Part shown: one piece after another, positions 8,343 to 17,456 of the stretch
Numbering within the stretch: position 1 is the first letter of the stretch
Layout of the letters: each line of letters begins with the position of its first letter
NCBI GenBank assembly: GCA_963829835.1
Contig: CAWHKC010000004.1
Coordinates: 2,790,001 to 2,854,000 of the forward strand
DNA from: Berkiella sp963829835
Lineage (GTDB): Bacteria; Pseudomonadota; Gammaproteobacteria; Berkiellales; Berkiellaceae
Length of the DNA: 64,000 nt
Direction: 5' to 3'
Program-made: the position numbers and the translations under genes
Notes under the pieces: model-generated
Databases searched by the model: none
What the model was told of the DNA's origin: nothing
The model's input: only the letters and a program-made list of their open reading frames with translations

Positions 8343-9554
8343 TTACACTTCTTCTTTTAACGACAGCCCTTGCGCTGACATGTGGAGATCGTTCGTAGCT
8401 ATATGGACATAAATCATAGTGGTGGAGATATCGGAATGACCCATTAAAGATTTTACCTTTTCAATGGGGCATCCAGACTTGACTAAATAAGTGCCATAGG
8501 AGTGCCTTAACCAGTGCGCGGAAGCTTTACGTAACTTTGACGCTCTATGAAGATATTTATGACCATCTTCAACATTAAGAGAAGCTAAGTTCTCATATTT
8601 TTGAGCTCCAATTTCAAATGCTTGCTTCAAAATTTGATCTATACGCCGACGATGGATGGGGGAAATTTTATCTTCAGCTGGGATTAAAGGGGTTGTTTCT
8701 TCGAATGCCGGCAATAGTGTGGGACACTGTATGGCTTTCCTAAATTCAATTAATACATCTAGATATTCATCTACAACCACAATTTTCCTTGGTTTTTCGC
8801 CTTTACCTACAACTTTTAAATACCATTCGCCTTCAATCAGGATAAAATCACCCATGGTATGATTGGTTAATTCAGCTAAACGAAGACCCGTGTAAAAAAG
8901 TGTTAAAATAATGTATTTTGAACGAATGATTTGGAAGGGGCTAGCTAAGTCATGTGCTAATCTATCGGTTAACCCCTCTAAAACAGTGTTAATTTCTGTC
9001 CTTTCTAACCATCTTTCCATGCCTTCAGGGACACTTCTTTTTTTTCGTCTTTTATTTACTGAGAGCGGATTGCCTTTTAAATATTGTGTTTGAACAAGAT
9101 AATTGAAAAAGCTATCCAAAATGCTCATTGTTTTTTTGATTGAAATAGGGGACAAAGCACTTGCAAAAGGTCTCCAATGAGGATTAAAAGAGCCGTCTTT
9201 ATTACATTTAGATCGTTTATTGCCACACCATTTTTCTTTTGGGGTTGGAGAGCTTAAGAAATTTTGATATTCAACAATATCATCATATGAAAGATCCGAT
9301 ATGGTGACGTGTTGCACATGGGCACACCACAATACCAAGCGTTCAAGTTCTTTAACGTAAGTTTGATAGGTTAAAGTTGAACCTTGGTATCCTATTAAAA
9401 AAGATTGGATCGCTTGGGCATCGTTACTTGCCTTAAGCATATTGGGGCCATCACTCAGATTATAACCAGGTGTTGCGCTCAATGTTTTAGTTAACAACCT
9501 AAAATCTGTGGAATCATTTGATCCAAAGAGGGGTTCAATAAAATCTTTAACCAT
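8343..9554 (-). CDS. Tyrosine recombinase / phage-type integrase (XerC/D-like)
   Basis: The 403-residue protein has an N-terminal SAM-like core-binding domain (about 45-160) and a C-terminal catalytic domain. The full active-site set is visible: R225 (TGLRLAEL), K251 (GKGEK), H347 and R350 (HWLRHSYGT), H373 (GHSD) and the nucleophile Y382 (IYVHI). It is longer than XerC/D (about 300 residues), with an insert near residues 105-130. No attachment site, tRNA or phage gene is next to it, so it may be a solitary or domesticated recombinase. It is directly followed by the photolyase gene with a one-base gap. Confidence 0.93.
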   Translation of the reverse strand: MVKDFIEPLFGSNDSTDFRLLTKTLSATPGYNLSDGPNMLKASNDAQAIQSFLIGYQGSTLTYQTYVKELERLVLWCAHVQHVTISDLSYDDIVEYQNFLSSPTPKEKWCGNKRSKCNKDGSFNPHWRPFASALSPISIKKTMSILDSFFNYLVQTQYLKGNPLSVNKRRKKRSVPEGMERWLERTEINTVLEGLTDRLAHDLASPFQIIRSKYIILTLFYTGLRLAELTNHTMGDFILIEGEWYLKVVGKGEKPRKIVVVDEYLDVLIEFRKAIQCPTLLPAFEETTPLIPAEDKISPIHRRRIDQILKQAFEIGAQKYENLASLNVEDGHKYLHRASKLRKASAHWLRHSYGTYLVKSGCPIEKVKSLMGHSDISTTMIYVHIATNDLHMSAQGLSLKEEV

Positions 9555-9738
9555 TTTTATACCATTATCAACATGGGTAAATTGAATCGCACATTGCCGA
9601 ATATTACGTAGGCATTATATTACACGTGGTGTGTCTACCATAGCGGCCATGTCTAAGGCCAGTTATACTGTTATTATCAAGTCAGATCTCTTGCAGCACA
9701 TGGATAGGCCGCATGTTTGATTGAAGGGTGAAAATCAC

Positions 9739-10215
9739 ATGGATTTATATCTTATGCGCCACGGTGAAGCGTATTCCAATGAAGAACGCTTTGAACGTCC
9801 TTTGAACCAACGGGGTAGGGACGAAGTAACTCACATAGCGACTTTTCTAAAAGAAAAAGAGATCAACATTCAAAAAATTTACCATAGCGATAAAGTTCGA
9901 TCGATTGAAACTGCAGAAATAATTGCCAATACCTTAGGATTAACAAATAAACTATCAATGCTAACCAGTTTAGACCCCGAAGATGATGTTTATCGATTAA
10001 TTGGGGATATTCATGAGTTCAATCAAAATACCTTATTGGTTGGACATTTGCCCAATCTAGCCTTAGTGAGCTGCTTTTTACTAACTGGTAATATAAGCAA
10101 ACCTAGTATCTCCTTTTCCACAGCCACAGTTGCCCATTTGGTTCAAAATGACAATATTTGGACGCTTCAATGGACGATGAGCCCTGCTGCCTTGAGAAAA
10201 CCTGCAAAAAATTAG
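9739..10215 (+). CDS. sixA: Phosphohistidine phosphatase SixA
   Basis: The 158-residue product is a compact histidine phosphatase. It starts MDLYLMRHGEAYSNEERFERPLN, with the RHG catalytic motif, and later has the second catalytic His in LLVGHLPNL. SixA removes phosphate from phosphohistidine in HPt-type proteins and from the nitrogen PTS. The ATG at 9739 is preferred over the TTG at 9721 because GAAGGGTG sits upstream and the RHG motif then falls at the usual place. A type A palindromic repeat follows it. Confidence 0.93.
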   Translation: MDLYLMRHGEAYSNEERFERPLNQRGRDEVTHIATFLKEKEINIQKIYHSDKVRSIETAEIIANTLGLTNKLSMLTSLDPEDDVYRLIGDIHEFNQNTLLVGHLPNLALVSCFLLTGNISKPSISFSTATVAHLVQNDNIWTLQWTMSPAALRKPAKN

Positions 10216-10247
10216 CTAGTCATTAACACGCTGTTCTATATTCTGAG

Positions 10248-10320
10248 TAGGGTGGGCAAAGTCTGCGTGCCCACCATTCTGCTATAAGATGGTGGGCACG
10301 CAGACTGTGCCCACCCTACA
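10248..10320. repeat. Type A intergenic palindrome (copy 1)
   Basis: This is a long inverted repeat whose outer ends are GTAGGGTGGGC and GCCCACCCTAC, with inner arms containing GTCTGCGTGCCCACCAT and its complement. It lies between sixA and the ftsH-like gene. Copies with the same ends occur at 28702-28781 and 35335-35414, and a half copy at 41917-41948. The hairpin could act as a transcript end or as a REP-like element. Confidence 0.9.
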
Positions 10321-10362
10321 ATGCTTTTGTGACGAAAATTTGACGGCTAAATAAGGTTTATT

Positions 10363-12921
10363 ATGTTCTTTGCAACAATTTTCAGTGCACTTTTACTTTG
10401 TGCCTTTTTATTATGGTGCAAACGACATTTTTTCCTTCCCAGCTCTGAAAATGTGACAACGAATAAATATCCGAAGCATTATGACGTTATATTAATCCTC
10501 GTGATAAGTTTTGCTTTTGTCGGTGCACAATATCTTATTGGTTATAGCTTTATTGAACACCCCACTGAAAATGTAAAAAGATTATCTTATTTAGATCCAG
10601 AAGAACAATTCAAAATCGGTAGAGCATTTTACACTGGCAAAGATTTACCCAAAGATAATGCTCAAGCATTAACTTGGCTAGTGCTTGCAGCAGAAAATGG
10701 TAATAAAGAAGCAATCGAGCTCATCCATTTGTTTGGATATAATCTTGAAAGTCTACCAGGAGCACAAGACGGTGCATCTAACTTTGCCGTTGATATTATT
10801 CCTGCATCAAAAATTAAAATGAAACTCGATGATATTGCGGGCTTAAATGAAGCTAAAGAAGATGTCAGGCAATTTCTGGATTTTATTAAAAATGCAGATA
10901 AATTTAAAAAAATAGGGGCAAGACCACCTAAGGGCATTATAATGTACGGCCCACCAGGCACAGGCAAAACACTATTAGCAAGAGCCATTGCGGGTGAAGC
11001 TAATACGACTTTTATATCAGTTTCAGGTGCCGCTTTCGAAGAATCCTATGTTGGCAAAGGTGCGTCCCGAGTACGTGAATTGTTTCAAATCGCCAGGAGA
11101 AATAAACCAGCCATTATATTTATAGATGAGATTGATGCCTTGGCACCAGCGCGCAGTACAGAGTCTTTATCAATGAGTCATATCCAAACGGTTAATCAAC
11201 TTCTATCTGAAATGGAAAATGTGGACGTTGAGAAAAATTCAGGCGTTTTTGTTCTTGCTGCGACCAATAGATTGGAATCAATCGATAATGCACTTCTTAG
11301 ACCAGGACGGTTTGATTGGCAACTTCATATTAGACTCCCCTCTGATGTTGATCGCAAAGAAATATTAACAAAAATGTTAAAAAGCGTCGTGGTTGCAGAT
11401 GATATCAATATAGATACTTTAGTTGAAAACAGTGCAGGTTATTCAGGTGCTGATTTGAGTAATTTAGTTAATGAGGCCGCTATTTTTGCGACAAAAAATA
11501 ATAAAAAAGCAGTCGATATGGATTCATTTACACTTGCCTTCAAGAAGATTGCAACATATGAAAAAGATCTTAGCCCAACATTAGATATTAAAATATTGTC
11601 ACCAACAGAAATCAAAACGCGCTTTGTTGATATGGCTGGGATGAATGAAGCTAAAAAGGAAGTTACCGAGATCGTTGATTTTCTAAAAAATCCAAATGCC
11701 TTTACTGAATTAGGAGCTAAACCACCAGGTGGTATCATCATATATGGACCACCCGGAACGGGTAAAACCATGATGGCTAGAGCTATCGCAGGGGAAGCCA
11801 ATGCTACTTTTCTATCTGTTTCAGGTTCGTCTTTTGATGAACAATATATTGGGGTTGGCGCAGCCAGAATAAGAGAATTATTTAAAATTGCGAGAAAGTA
11901 TAAGCCTTGTATTGTCTTTATCGATGAAATAGATGCATTGGCGCCAACTCGAGGTGCTCAAGATGCAGCGGGTAGAGATCAAACCATTAATCAATTTTTA
12001 AATGAAATGGATAATATTCAAAAGGAAAAAAATGAAGGGATTATTTTTATTGGGGCGACTAATAGATTAGACATTATTGATCCGGCTGTCTTGCGTCCAG
12101 GTAGATTTGATAGAAAAGTATTCTTCAGATTGCCTTCGATGTTAGAAAGAGAGCAGATTTTAAAAGTACACTTGAAAAATGTCAAAGCAGCTCCCGATCT
12201 GGATGTTCATAAAATAGCTCAGATAACTTCAGGATTTTCAGGTGCAGATCTTGCAAATTTAGTTAATGAAGCTGCTATCGATGCAACGCGTAATAAGAAA
12301 AAATTTGTCGATATGGCATCGATTGAAGAAGCTAATGATAAAATTTCGCTTGGCGTTAATCAAGGTAGCGGTTCTTACACTGAAAAAGACAGAAAATTGG
12401 TTGCTTATCATGAGGCAGGACATGCTCTCGTAGGGTTATTACATCCGAATCATCCACGCGCTTTTCGTAAAATGACAATAGGTTTAAGAGGATCATCTCT
12501 TGGCGTGACACACTTTAAATTAGAAACAGATGAATATTCTTGGAATAAATTGCAGTTGGAAGCCTTGATTGCAACGTCTCTGGGTGGTTATATTGCCGAA
12601 GAGATCATTTTTGGCAAGGATAATGTGACAACTGGTGCTTCAAGCGATTTGGTGAATGCTAATAAAATAGCGAAAGACATGGTCACCAAATATGCTATGA
12701 CAGATAATCAATCCTATATAGTGGATTCAGTTATCTCTCAAGGAGATGATTATATTCAACGAAATGCACAGATTATTATTAAGCGAGATTATGATAACGC
12801 TAAGAGTATTATTGAGAAAAACATCGATAAGCTTCATTTAATTGCTAAGACGCTATTAGAACAAGAGACCTTGGATTATGATCAGATTGTGAAGTTGTTG
12901 GATATAAAGCCGAAGGATTAG
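10363..12921 (+). CDS. FtsH-type membrane protease with two AAA domains and a Sel1-like repeat
   Basis: FtsH proteases unfold and degrade membrane and cytosolic proteins. This 852-residue version departs from the usual 600-650. It has two N-terminal membrane segments (about 2-19 and 43-62) with only a short loop between them, so the normal periplasmic domain is missing. A Sel1-like unit follows (about 82-118, FKIGRAFYTGKDLPKDNAQA). Then come two complete AAA modules. The first has GPPGTGKT at 196-203, IIFIDE at 251-256 and LLRPGRFD at 311-318. The second has GPPGTGKT at 462-469, IVFIDE at 517-522 and VLRPGRFD at 576-583. The C-terminal M41 peptidase has HEAGH at 683-687 and the distal Asp in TGASSDL. 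Both ATPase modules look intact. It is probably additional to a normal FtsH elsewhere in the genome. Confidence 0.93.
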   Translation: MFFATIFSALLLCAFLLWCKRHFFLPSSENVTTNKYPKHYDVILILVISFAFVGAQYLIGYSFIEHPTENVKRLSYLDPEEQFKIGRAFYTGKDLPKDNAQALTWLVLAAENGNKEAIELIHLFGYNLESLPGAQDGASNFAVDIIPASKIKMKLDDIAGLNEAKEDVRQFLDFIKNADKFKKIGARPPKGIIMYGPPGTGKTLLARAIAGEANTTFISVSGAAFEESYVGKGASRVRELFQIARRNKPAIIFIDEIDALAPARSTESLSMSHIQTVNQLLSEMENVDVEKNSGVFVLAATNRLESIDNALLRPGRFDWQLHIRLPSDVDRKEILTKMLKSVVVADDINIDTLVENSAGYSGADLSNLVNEAAIFATKNNKKAVDMDSFTLAFKKIATYEKDLSPTLDIKILSPTEIKTRFVDMAGMNEAKKEVTEIVDFLKNPNAFTELGAKPPGGIIIYGPPGTGKTMMARAIAGEANATFLSVSGSSFDEQYIGVGAARIRELFKIARKYKPCIVFIDEIDALAPTRGAQDAAGRDQTINQFLNEMDNIQKEKNEGIIFIGATNRLDIIDPAVLRPGRFDRKVFFRLPSMLEREQILKVHLKNVKAAPDLDVHKIAQITSGFSGADLANLVNEAAIDATRNKKKFVDMASIEEANDKISLGVNQGSGSYTEKDRKLVAYHEAGHALVGLLHPNHPRAFRKMTIGLRGSSLGVTHFKLETDEYSWNKLQLEALIATSLGGYIAEEIIFGKDNVTTGASSDLVNANKIAKDMVTKYAMTDNQSYIVDSVISQGDDYIQRNAQIIIKRDYDNAKSIIEKNIDKLHLIAKTLLEQETLDYDQIVKLLDIKPKD

Positions 12922-12935
12922 ACCCGCTGTCATTC

Positions 12936-14027
12936 TCACGTGAATTTTAAATTTGCTATTTTTTCGCCTATTACCGGAGTGTTAATGTCTGGAATTGTTA
13001 ACATGTTTGAATCATTGACCTTTGTTATTAAATAAGGGATCCCATTCGTATCCAATGTTTTTGATATCATAGTACTTTCATCATCGGCTTGATCTATTTT
13101 AAGAACTGCGTCAACATAATATCCACTTCTTCTAAATGACAGAAACGGTTGTTTAAAAGTAGATCTTAACGAAACAACGGCTTGCGGGAGATAGGATATA
13201 GGTGGCTCATCTTTAATTTCGCATTCATATGCTATATTTTTTCTTTTAATTTGAGCTAATAATGAATCCCGAAATTCCTTTCCACTTTCTGGTGAGTCCA
13301 GAACGAACGTTGCCTTTTGTAAAGTATCACAATTTTGTTTTACTACATTAACAAGATCGAGCCTGCTTAATGTTGTATTGGAATGAAGAAAATAATAGAT
13401 AATGTTATCCGCTAAGCCCTGATTAGCAAGCAGATGAAGAGTAGCTTTAGCATGGAATGCACCAAGTACGACTATGAGGCCTCGACCTTTTTTATATAAC
13501 TGATGAATATTTGTTGCTAATGTGATGCTTCGCGGATCTTCATTTGAAAGTGCGCCTATATAAAGTGGCTTCGATTTAGCTGGAACATATAGAGGATTTA
13601 CTGAGCATGGTTGATCTATGCCTTGTACATAAATATATTTTTTTAAAACAGATTCAAATATTTCTAAGGTTAATTTATTAGATTTGATCTGTTTGAAAAT
13701 TGTGGCCATATCAGTGAAATCTCTGCTTGATACATATAGTCGCAAGAGACTAGCAAGTTCTTCAAAAGGTAAATCTTCTAAATCCGAAGCTAAGTTAAGC
13801 CCTTTTTGTCCAATGAGGGTTTTAGCTTGATTCAAGAGGATATCATTTTCAATCATAGCTTCATGCATTTTGGAAAAAAGTTGCTGTTCATTTAAATCAT
13901 GAGGGGTTTCAAAACAATAGGTATTATAGCCTACCTGTATAAGATCAGCTAATACATCATTTTTAATGACGCTTTTAACTTGATGATCCCAATGATTTTC
14001 AAAAATAATAATGATTGGTAATGGCAT
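12936..14027 (-). CDS. Hypothetical protein, possible ChaN/TIKI-type fold
   Basis: The 363-residue product begins MPLPIIIIFENHWDH. It has a central segment RSITLATNIHQLYKKG followed by LIVVLGAFHAKATL. That arrangement (Arg/Asp-type helix, hydrophobic strand, G-x-H) is reminiscent of the ChaN/TIKI/erythromycin-esterase group of metal-dependent folds. The resemblance is weak and I assign no activity. It starts directly after the stop of the ankyrin-like gene (no gap), so the two are likely one operon. Its 3' end converges on the ftsH-like gene 14 bases away. Confidence 0.8.
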   Translation of the reverse strand: MPLPIIIIFENHWDHQVKSVIKNDVLADLIQVGYNTYCFETPHDLNEQQLFSKMHEAMIENDILLNQAKTLIGQKGLNLASDLEDLPFEELASLLRLYVSSRDFTDMATIFKQIKSNKLTLEIFESVLKKYIYVQGIDQPCSVNPLYVPAKSKPLYIGALSNEDPRSITLATNIHQLYKKGRGLIVVLGAFHAKATLHLLANQGLADNIIYYFLHSNTTLSRLDLVNVVKQNCDTLQKATFVLDSPESGKEFRDSLLAQIKRKNIAYECEIKDEPPISYLPQAVVSLRSTFKQPFLSFRRSGYYVDAVLKIDQADDESTMISKTLDTNGIPYLITKVNDSNMLTIPDINTPVIGEKIANLKFT

Positions 14028-15113
14028 CTATTTGCTCTTTAATGCTGATGTTTTGTCATTCTTTGGTATGGTTTCGCTCGGAATATCTTTACTTGAATTT
14101 GTCAGCGTTAATTTCAAGTAGGGAGTAAATTCATTTACTTCCTCTATAACAATGAGTGATTCAGAAATAATGTCTGCTGCTAAATTAAAGCCGCATTGTC
14201 TAGCTTGTTGAATTGTTATTAATTTATTTTTTTGAGAAATATACAAGTTTTGTACTGCCCAATGTAAAATATGAAGATTATTGTTATTGACTGCAACGCA
14301 AAGAGTCGTAATCATTTCTTCTGTTGAAATCTTGCCTTTACCGTGTTTCCAAACCCATTGCATAATTTCAATATCATTATTCGATGCTGCATTAGATAAC
14401 ATACCGTATGGTGAGAAGTCAAAAATAGCATTACCAACTATATTAAAGAAGAACTGAATAACCTTCAGTTGGTTGTGACTTGCAGAATAAGTTAGGATAT
14501 TATGAAAATCATAGAGATCCAAAGACATCCTTTGTTCTCTAAGCCATAACATCATTGTTAAGTTTCCTTCTTTACTACTCGCATGCCAGGCTGCATTTCT
14601 ATTGAATTTGGGAACACCATCTACACCTCCTAGTAGATTAAGAAGTTTTTTTGCAACAGGTAAGTTCCCATTTGTAACGGCATATTGAAATGCATATCCT
14701 TTTTGTTCAGTATTTAGTTTATAAAACGCTTCTATATATCCATTAGACGCCGCATGTGTATACAATTCACACTTGGATTTATAAGGTATATTAGATTCTT
14801 CAATTTTCTTTAAATTTCCTGAAAGAGCGACTAACTGCCAATTAAAATCCATTTGTTCTGGAAAGATCCATTCCCTATATCTATTACATGTTTTAACGAA
14901 AATGCAATGATAGTATTGGGGATCTTCATTTGGCGGAGTATCGAGTAAAAAGGGGAAATATTTAGCGACTAATGTTTTCCAAAAGTGCTCATCAAGTATG
15001 AAACCATTGAAGCTACATTCTTGTGTAGGTACAAGTGAAAGAAATTCATTTATAGAATCTTCGTCTGGCAGATATGGCTCTGGAAATGAATTTTTTCTAC
15101 TGTTGTTTAACAT
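14028..15113 (-). CDS. Ankyrin-like repeat protein with possible F-box-like N-terminus
   Basis: The 361-residue product contains a series of degenerate ankyrin-like units, each with a small-residue turn and a helix pair: AASNGYIEAFYKL, AVTNGNLPVAKKLL, ASKEGNLTMMLWLR, SASHNQLKVIQFFF, AASNNDIEIMQWVW and AVNNNNLHILHWAV. The N-terminal part (INEFLSLVP ... FWKTLVAKYFP) resembles the remnant F-box seen before such repeats in amoeba-associated microbes. Such proteins usually bind other proteins and are often translocated effectors; that role is inferred here. The ATG at 15113 follows AGAAGGTG. The downstream gene begins immediately after its stop. Confidence 0.82.
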   Translation of the reverse strand: MLNNSRKNSFPEPYLPDEDSINEFLSLVPTQECSFNGFILDEHFWKTLVAKYFPFLLDTPPNEDPQYYHCIFVKTCNRYREWIFPEQMDFNWQLVALSGNLKKIEESNIPYKSKCELYTHAASNGYIEAFYKLNTEQKGYAFQYAVTNGNLPVAKKLLNLLGGVDGVPKFNRNAAWHASSKEGNLTMMLWLREQRMSLDLYDFHNILTYSASHNQLKVIQFFFNIVGNAIFDFSPYGMLSNAASNNDIEIMQWVWKHGKGKISTEEMITTLCVAVNNNNLHILHWAVQNLYISQKNKLITIQQARQCGFNLAADIISESLIVIEEVNEFTPYLKLTLTNSSKDIPSETIPKNDKTSALKSK

Positions 15114-15218
15114 AACACCTTCTATAAAAGAATCAATCGAATATAAATATACCCATATGTTATAAGGATCGTTGAGAATTAATAGGGTAAATTTACTGAG
15201 CGTAGGGAGAGGGAGGAG

Positions 15219-15236
15219 CCGAGAATAACTTAAGGG
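15219..15236 (+). repeat. 18-bp direct repeat upstream of the EEP gene
   Basis: The sequence CCGAGAATAACTTAAGGG occurs here and again at 17349-17366 with one mismatch. The two copies bracket the EEP-domain gene. Confidence 0.6.
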
Positions 15237-15362
15237 TAAGAGATTTTTAAGAAAAGGGGCACTTACACTTTATATTGGGTATAGCAAATTTGTTAATTTG
15301 ACTGAACTTTTATTGCTCTGTGCTTGTCACTTTAGTATTAGACCACTAAAGAGGCATAGGAT

Positions 15363-17315
15363 ATGACATCTAACGGCCCAGATAAAGCTCCTGTTACGAT
15401 GAAAGCCATTACCTGGAACATGGGCAATCAAGAAGCATCCTCTGAAGCCGTTGACGCAATATTAGCTCAATTTGATGGTTCTACGCCCACTATCATTGCC
15501 CTTAGCACACAAGAAGAGTTTGCTTCAGGTGATGATCGTTTGCAAATAAAACTATGGAATAAACTCAATGAAGGATTGGATGAAAAAGATAAATATGATT
15601 TCGTGATAACTGATGATCCTCAATTTCATACCACTTTTGCTGGTGCAAATAATAGTATAAAGACCTTTGCTGGAGCAATATTTACTGATAAAAATAGAGT
15701 CAGTTCTGTCGTTTTAGTGAAACGACCTTATAAATTAGACAAGGCCGAAGCTAGAATTGATTTTGAACCCGATAAAGGTAAGGATAAAGATAGTAATAAA
15801 AAGAAAAACAAATCCATCATTACCATAAAGGGTACACTTGTCGGTCCAGAAGGCAGCTTGATGGATGTTTCGATTTCAGGTGGACATTTAAATGCTAAAA
15901 GTGATGCTGGCCGGCGTAAACATGCTAATAAGTTTTTCAAAAAAGAAGGCTTACTGGGATCAGATAAATCCTTTGCTGAAATTTATAAAGAAGCAAGTAC
16001 CTTTCGCCTCATTATGGGTGATTTTAATGAACGAGATTACTTAAAAAAAGATGGTACAACACAAGATGGAAGTGATGAAACCAATTTAGCGCGTTTGGGT
16101 TATGATATGGCGGAAAATCCAACTATCACCATGAAAGAGGAGGGTGGTGAACCGATTGATTTAAAAGGATCATATGGACATGTTGCTAAAGATAAAGATG
16201 ATCTTTCAAAAGGGATGACGACAAATGTGGCTGATCCTAAACGTGAAAATGTAGCCAAAGGCGGCTACCTTGATAAGGTTGGCTGTAATACTGGTTTAGA
16301 TGTTAAAGCAGAGTATAGTAAAAAGCCTTTCAATCTTAAGGCTTTTATAAAAAAGGAAAAGAGTAGTAAGAAAGAGAATCAGGATAGCAGCAAGCCACCT
16401 AAAGTTAAATGGTTTTTTCATAAATCAGACCATATACCCGTTATACGTTCTTTTACAGTAGCGCCCGTTCCTTATGATGATTTGGAAAAAATTAAAATTG
16501 CGGCACGTTATATAGAAAGAAGGTTACCGATCAAAGAAGTTGCAAAAGAGATAGAGTTGCTCAAAAAGCTTGCAGATTCTAATCCCAACGAACTTATGCA
16601 TAATGTTGACGGTATGATGTATCACGATTCTAAACAAACATCCAGTGAGTTTATTAGACAATATGCAGGTATTTCAAAAGACCAATGGAATAAAACCAAC
16701 GATCATTATAATCTTATTATAAAAGCCCTTGGCGAAAAATTAAAACAAAAAGAAGCTTATAAATCAAACTTGGATGCTATTCAGCAAAAAATTTCAAAAG
16801 TTGGTAAAATACCAGGTGAGAGAGCTCAAGATGAGAGTACACTTGCTACTTCCTATAACCTCCTCACCAAATGCCAAAACTTAAAAAATCTCGCCCAAGA
16901 ATTAAGAGGTGAAAAAGAAGATAAATTCCCTGGTAAAGATAAATACGCTATCGTTGCCATGGCGCAACGCTATTGCGATCAACTGATAGAAAATGCGGTT
17001 GCTAAACATAATGGAAAAAATCCACCACATGATACTAGCGAATTAGACTTTGCATTCAATGGACTAAAAGACCAAAAAGTGTTTAAAAAATTTGCACAAG
17101 CAGTTGATGACGTTAAAACTTTTGGTCAAAGGGAGTCGCTTAAGGATTCAAAGGAAGATGTTATAAAAGGCCCACCACCTCAACATAGACCTCAACCTAT
17201 GATTTCTAAGTTTAAAGATTTTGCAAAAAGCGCACAAAACGAACTTTTTAATCGAAAACGAGCTTTTGAAGAAACTGTCAAGAATAGTGGTGAACCTAAA
17301 AAGCCAAGACTTTGA
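15363..17315 (+). CDS. Endonuclease/exonuclease/phosphatase (EEP)-fold protein with C-terminal NLS-like motif
   Basis: The first ~365 of 650 residues carry the EEP-superfamily signature in order: TWNMGNQ (17-23), TQEEF (49-53), SGGHLNAK (172-179, H175), MGDFNERDY (218-226, D220 and N222), YLDKVG (302-307) and KSDHIPVI (354-361, D356/H357). This family includes DNase I-like nucleases, sphingomyelinases and inositol polyphosphate 5-phosphatases. The GDFN ... YLDKVG ... SDHIPV order resembles the phosphatases, but the substrate cannot be assigned. Residues 365-625 are a charged helical region. The protein ends with KR, twelve residues, then KKPRL (632-650), a textbook bipartite nuclear-localisation pattern. 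There is no signal peptide. The start lies just after GAGGCATAGGAT. It is a strong effector candidate, possibly acting in the host nucleus or on phosphoinositides. Confidence 0.85.
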   Translation: MTSNGPDKAPVTMKAITWNMGNQEASSEAVDAILAQFDGSTPTIIALSTQEEFASGDDRLQIKLWNKLNEGLDEKDKYDFVITDDPQFHTTFAGANNSIKTFAGAIFTDKNRVSSVVLVKRPYKLDKAEARIDFEPDKGKDKDSNKKKNKSIITIKGTLVGPEGSLMDVSISGGHLNAKSDAGRRKHANKFFKKEGLLGSDKSFAEIYKEASTFRLIMGDFNERDYLKKDGTTQDGSDETNLARLGYDMAENPTITMKEEGGEPIDLKGSYGHVAKDKDDLSKGMTTNVADPKRENVAKGGYLDKVGCNTGLDVKAEYSKKPFNLKAFIKKEKSSKKENQDSSKPPKVKWFFHKSDHIPVIRSFTVAPVPYDDLEKIKIAARYIERRLPIKEVAKEIELLKKLADSNPNELMHNVDGMMYHDSKQTSSEFIRQYAGISKDQWNKTNDHYNLIIKALGEKLKQKEAYKSNLDAIQQKISKVGKIPGERAQDESTLATSYNLLTKCQNLKNLAQELRGEKEDKFPGKDKYAIVAMAQRYCDQLIENAVAKHNGKNPPHDTSELDFAFNGLKDQKVFKKFAQAVDDVKTFGQRESLKDSKEDVIKGPPPQHRPQPMISKFKDFAKSAQNELFNRKRAFEETVKNSGEPKKPRL

Positions 17316-17356
17316 ATTCTCGGTCTGTCTCACCTTAGAGAGATCAGACCGAGAAT
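17316..17356. terminator. Inverted repeat after the EEP gene
   Basis: The arms ATTCTCGGTCTG and CAGACCGAGAAT are separated by about 17 bases, immediately after the TGA. There is no clear T-run, so termination is possible but not certain. The right arm overlaps the downstream 18-bp direct repeat. Confidence 0.55.
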
Positions 17357-17366
17357 GACTTAAGGG
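17349..17366 (+). repeat. 18-bp direct repeat downstream of the EEP gene
   Basis: CCGAGAATGACTTAAGGG is the partner of 15219-15236, with one mismatch. Confidence 0.6.
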
Positions 17367-17390
17367 AGAGAGTGTGTGTTTACTTTTTAA

Positions 17391-17429
17391 GTCCCCCGGC
17401 TGTAAAACCCAAGGGTTTACAGCCGGGAC
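17391..17429. terminator. Strong hairpin between EEP and glycoside-hydrolase-like genes
   Basis: The arms CCCGGCTGTAAAACCC and GGGTTTACAGCCGGG are separated by two bases and flanked by GTCC/GGAC. The hairpin lies past the stop of the minus-strand gene at 17457 and could end transcription from both sides. Confidence 0.6.
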
Positions 17430-17456
17430 AAAGCGGGCTAGGTGCCCTATGAGAAA

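Noticed and set aside
8343..9554. Tyrosine recombinase as the integrase of a mobile island
   Set aside because: No tRNA, attachment-site duplication, or phage or conjugation gene lies nearby, and photolyase and sixA flank it. A solitary recombinase is the simpler reading.
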